Source of the DNA: Acetobacteraceae bacterium
Lineage (GTDB): Bacteria > Pseudomonadota > Alphaproteobacteria > Zavarziniales > Zavarziniaceae
Assembly (NCBI GenBank): GCA_947379865.1
Contig: CANCOY010000062.1
Span: 1-23,331, forward strand
Length of the DNA: 23,331 nucleotides
Reading direction: 5' to 3'
In this document: in pieces, positions 21,270 to 23,331 of the stretch
Position numbering within the stretch: position 1 is the first letter of the stretch
Layout: every line of letters starts with the position of its first letter
Notes under the pieces: generated by a model
Seen by the model: the letters and a program-made list of their open reading frames with translations, nothing else
What the model was told of the DNA's origin: nothing
Database searches by the model: none
Translations under genes and position numbers: made by a program

Positions 21270-23243
21270 TCAGCGGCACTTGGTGAGCTTGGCCGCCCGG
21301 GCCGGGCGCCAGATGCCGGGGCCTGCCATATCGGGAAAATCAAGCCGTGCAATGGGCGCCCAGCCCTCGCCCTCCGGGGCCAGCACCACGGCGCCATCCA
21401 CGCCAAAGCGCGCCAGGCTGGCCGGCACACAGCTCAGCAGCACCCGGTCAAAACCCTCCTGCCGCAGGCGGGCCAGCATGGCCTCATCCGCCTCGCCAAA
21501 TGTGGCATAGCGCAGCTCGGCGCGCCGGGGGGCGGTGACCTGCAGGGCGACCCTGACCTGAATCTGTTCCTGCGTGTCGCCGCTGGGCACAAGGATCGCC
21601 AGCGCGCTGCCGGATTTGGCGGGTGCCGACAGATGCTCGGCCATGGACCACAGCAGGGGCACCGGCATCCGCTGGTCATAGCGGATGTAGAACAGGCTGA
21701 GCAGCGGCACCAGCAGCCAAAGCACGGCCAACCAGCCAAACCGGGGACCCCCGGCCAGCTGGCGCACGCGGGCCAGCAGCCCGGGCCGGGCCGCCAACAG
21801 GCCGGCGGCCACCGGCACCAGCGCCATCAAGAACAAGGGGCCGTTCTGGGTGCAATAGCGATAGAACGACTGGGCGTTGGGCCCCAGCACACCGGGGAAC
21901 TGGATCACATACATGGTGAACAGGAAAACGAAATTGAGCACATAGAGCCCGGCCGCCATCAGCAGCCCCGCCTCGGCCTGCGCCGCCTGGCCTGAGGGCG
22001 GCTGGCCGACCTTCCGCGCCTTGTAGCCAGCCCAGACTGCCCGCCCCGCCATGCCCAGAACCAGCAGCACCAGCAGGGTGAAATAACCCTTCTCCAGGCT
22101 CTCCTTGATGATGCTGGCAATGATCTGGTCAATCGCATCCACATGCCACTGCGAGCGTGGCAGCATGACGTTTTCGCCCCGGACGAAATGGCTCATCACA
22201 TAAAGGCGCCAGGCCAGATGCTCCACCACCGTGGGCAGCACGGCCAGCAGGGCAAGCCAGGTGGCCCGGCGCAGACCGGCCCCCTCACGCCAGAGCAGCG
22301 CGCCGAGGCCCAGGGCAACGCCCACACTGAAGACAATGGAGGTCTGCTTGATGTCAGCCAGCGCCGCCAGCGCCAAAGCCAGGGTGGCAAGGTCGCGCCA
22401 CAGGCCTGGCGCCCGCTGCAGGGCGCTTTCCCGCAGGGCCAGGGCCGCCAGGGTGGCGACGGCAAGGGCAATGCCAATGGTGCTCTCGCCATAAGACGAA
22501 AGATTGAATTCCGGCAGGAAGGCAGGGTTGAGCGGCAGGGCGACAAAGAATGCCAGCGCCAGCACGCCCCAGCGCGGCGCCTCGCCCGTGCGGCCGCGTG
22601 TCGCTTCCACCAGCTGCGCCAGCAGACCCACAAACAGCACGTTCAGCAGCACATTGGCCTGGATGGGTGCCGCGCGGACAAAATCCGGCAGCATGAGGCC
22701 CGCCACATAAGTGATGAACTGCAGATTATAGGGATGGGCGGGATAGGGCGCATAGCTGAGCAGCCGGTTATCAGCCGGGAACATGCCATGGTCGTGGAGG
22801 TAGGCGGCATTGGGCAGCCAATAAAGGAAGGTATCAACCTCTCCCGGCAGGGTGCCCGCCATGATGACGATCAGCGGCAGCGCCAGGCCCAGGGTGCGCC
22901 CCAGGGTGCGCCACCACAGCGCATCCGGCCGGCTTTGCCGCCGCAGCAGGCCCATGGCCGCCGCCAGCGGCACCAGCAGCGCCGGCCACATCATCGAGAC
23001 CGTGGTGAGCGTGCCCCACAGCGTGAGCAGCAGCGCCAGTACGCCCCAGCCAACCGCCAGATCCAGCAGCGGTATGGCCCTGAGGCCAAGGCGCGTGGCC
23101 CCACCCGTCACCAGCCGTCCCGCCAGCATCAAAGCGACAAGCGTTGCCACCATGGCCGCCATGGCCAGAAGATCGAAGGCGCCAGGCAGAATGCCCGAGG
23201 GAAGCAAAGCGGGCAGGAAAGCGGGCAGGGGGATCGACGACAT
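21270..23243 (-). CDS. Large multi-pass membrane protein, GT-C glycosyltransferase-like
   Basis: I do not recognise a named family. The 657-residue product has roughly 13 to 15 hydrophobic segments between about residues 20 and 525, then a hydrophilic C-terminal part (about 540-657). After an early transmembrane segment comes P-G-E-V-D-T-F-L-Y-W-L-P-N-A with E135 and D137, then D-H-G-M-F-P and a Pro/Tyr/His-rich loop near 165-173. An acidic first outer loop followed by an aromatic stretch is the pattern of GT-C enzymes such as ArnT/PMT, which move sugars from polyprenyl-phosphate donors outside the inner membrane. That role is inference from architecture. CGAGG lies 8 bases before the ATG. 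It is unlinked in direction to the flagellar genes; flagellin or envelope glycosylation is possible but unsupported. Confidence 0.7.
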   Translation of the reverse strand: MSSIPLPAFLPALLPSGILPGAFDLLAMAAMVATLVALMLAGRLVTGGATRLGLRAIPLLDLAVGWGVLALLLTLWGTLTTVSMMWPALLVPLAAAMGLLRRQSRPDALWWRTLGRTLGLALPLIVIMAGTLPGEVDTFLYWLPNAAYLHDHGMFPADNRLLSYAPYPAHPYNLQFITYVAGLMLPDFVRAAPIQANVLLNVLFVGLLAQLVEATRGRTGEAPRWGVLALAFFVALPLNPAFLPEFNLSSYGESTIGIALAVATLAALALRESALQRAPGLWRDLATLALALAALADIKQTSIVFSVGVALGLGALLWREGAGLRRATWLALLAVLPTVVEHLAWRLYVMSHFVRGENVMLPRSQWHVDAIDQIIASIIKESLEKGYFTLLVLLVLGMAGRAVWAGYKARKVGQPPSGQAAQAEAGLLMAAGLYVLNFVFLFTMYVIQFPGVLGPNAQSFYRYCTQNGPLFLMALVPVAAGLLAARPGLLARVRQLAGGPRFGWLAVLWLLVPLLSLFYIRYDQRMPVPLLWSMAEHLSAPAKSGSALAILVPSGDTQEQIQVRVALQVTAPRRAELRYATFGEADEAMLARLRQEGFDRVLLSCVPASLARFGVDGAVVLAPEGEGWAPIARLDFPDMAGPGIWRPARAAKLTKCR

Positions 23244-23331
23244 GGATAAAGCCTCGGTTCAGAAGTTCCGGATACCCCATCGCCCGGCCCAGCGCCACCG
23301 ACCAGCGCACCCCTGCCTTGACAGCAGCGGG

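Noticed and set aside
22834..23310. 158-residue minus-strand open frame overlapping the start of the membrane protein gene
   Set aside because: It overlaps the well-supported polytopic gene in another frame, and most of its protein is Gly/His/Ala-rich shadow composition.
23259..23330. Minus-strand open frame entering from the right edge and stopping 15 bp before the membrane protein gene
   Set aside because: Only about 23 codons are visible with no recognisable motif. It could be the C-terminus of an upstream operon partner, but the evidence is too thin to annotate.

Overview
The window is a GC-rich piece of an alphaproteobacterial chromosome. The lineage call rests on an orthologous set restricted to that class: CtrA, the phosphotransferase ChpT, the CtrA inhibitor SciP (DUF1153 family) and the flagellar sigma-54 activator FlbD. 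It also rests on operon orders known from Caulobacter and relatives: fliF-fliG-fliH-fliN-flbD-flhA, and fliK-flgD divergent from flgK-flgL. I cannot name genus or family with confidence; a Rhodospirillales-like organism is a guess.

Layout. (1) 1-581: 3' part of mobA (molybdenum cofactor). (2) 658-2049: chpT (+) converging on ctrA (-), the end of the cell-cycle phosphorelay and its target regulator. (3) 2050-2222: ctrA/fliI divergent control region with an exact CtrA box, TTAA half sites and a GANTC methylation site. (4) 2223-3994: fliI-fliJ (+). (5) 13240 down to 4008: one long minus-strand operon fliF-fliG-fliH-fliN-flbD-flhA-flhF-flhG, with overlaps or short gaps throughout. (6) 13363-13677: sciP (-), with CtrA-like boxes before it and between it and fliF. 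(7) 16207 down to 13872: fliK-flgD (-). (8) 16208-16840: a 633-bp non-coding control region with two outward-facing sigma-54 promoters, three CGGCA-N5-TGCCG palindromes and a 12-bp tandem repeat inside the flgK promoter. (9) 16841-19992: flgK-flgL (+), closed by a hairpin. (10) 20070-21248: mnmA (+), a tRNA thiolase. (11) 23243 down to 21270: a large orphan multi-pass membrane protein resembling GT-C glycosyltransferases.

How it works together. The sequence fits the class II to class III flagellar cascade. ChpT phosphorylates CtrA. CtrA and its antagonist SciP act at TTAA boxes to set expression of the basal body and export operon. That operon encodes FlbD, which activates sigma-54 promoters of the hook-stage operons fliK-flgD and flgK-flgL through the palindromic sites. 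The phosphorelay protein, master regulator, its inhibitor, the second-tier activator and the promoters they should control all sit within about 19 kb.

I found no phage, IS element, CRISPR array, tRNA or rRNA, and no wholly unknown multi-gene system. The most unusual signals are regulatory: the triplicated -24 element of the flgK promoter and the repeated palindromes in the fliK/flgK region.
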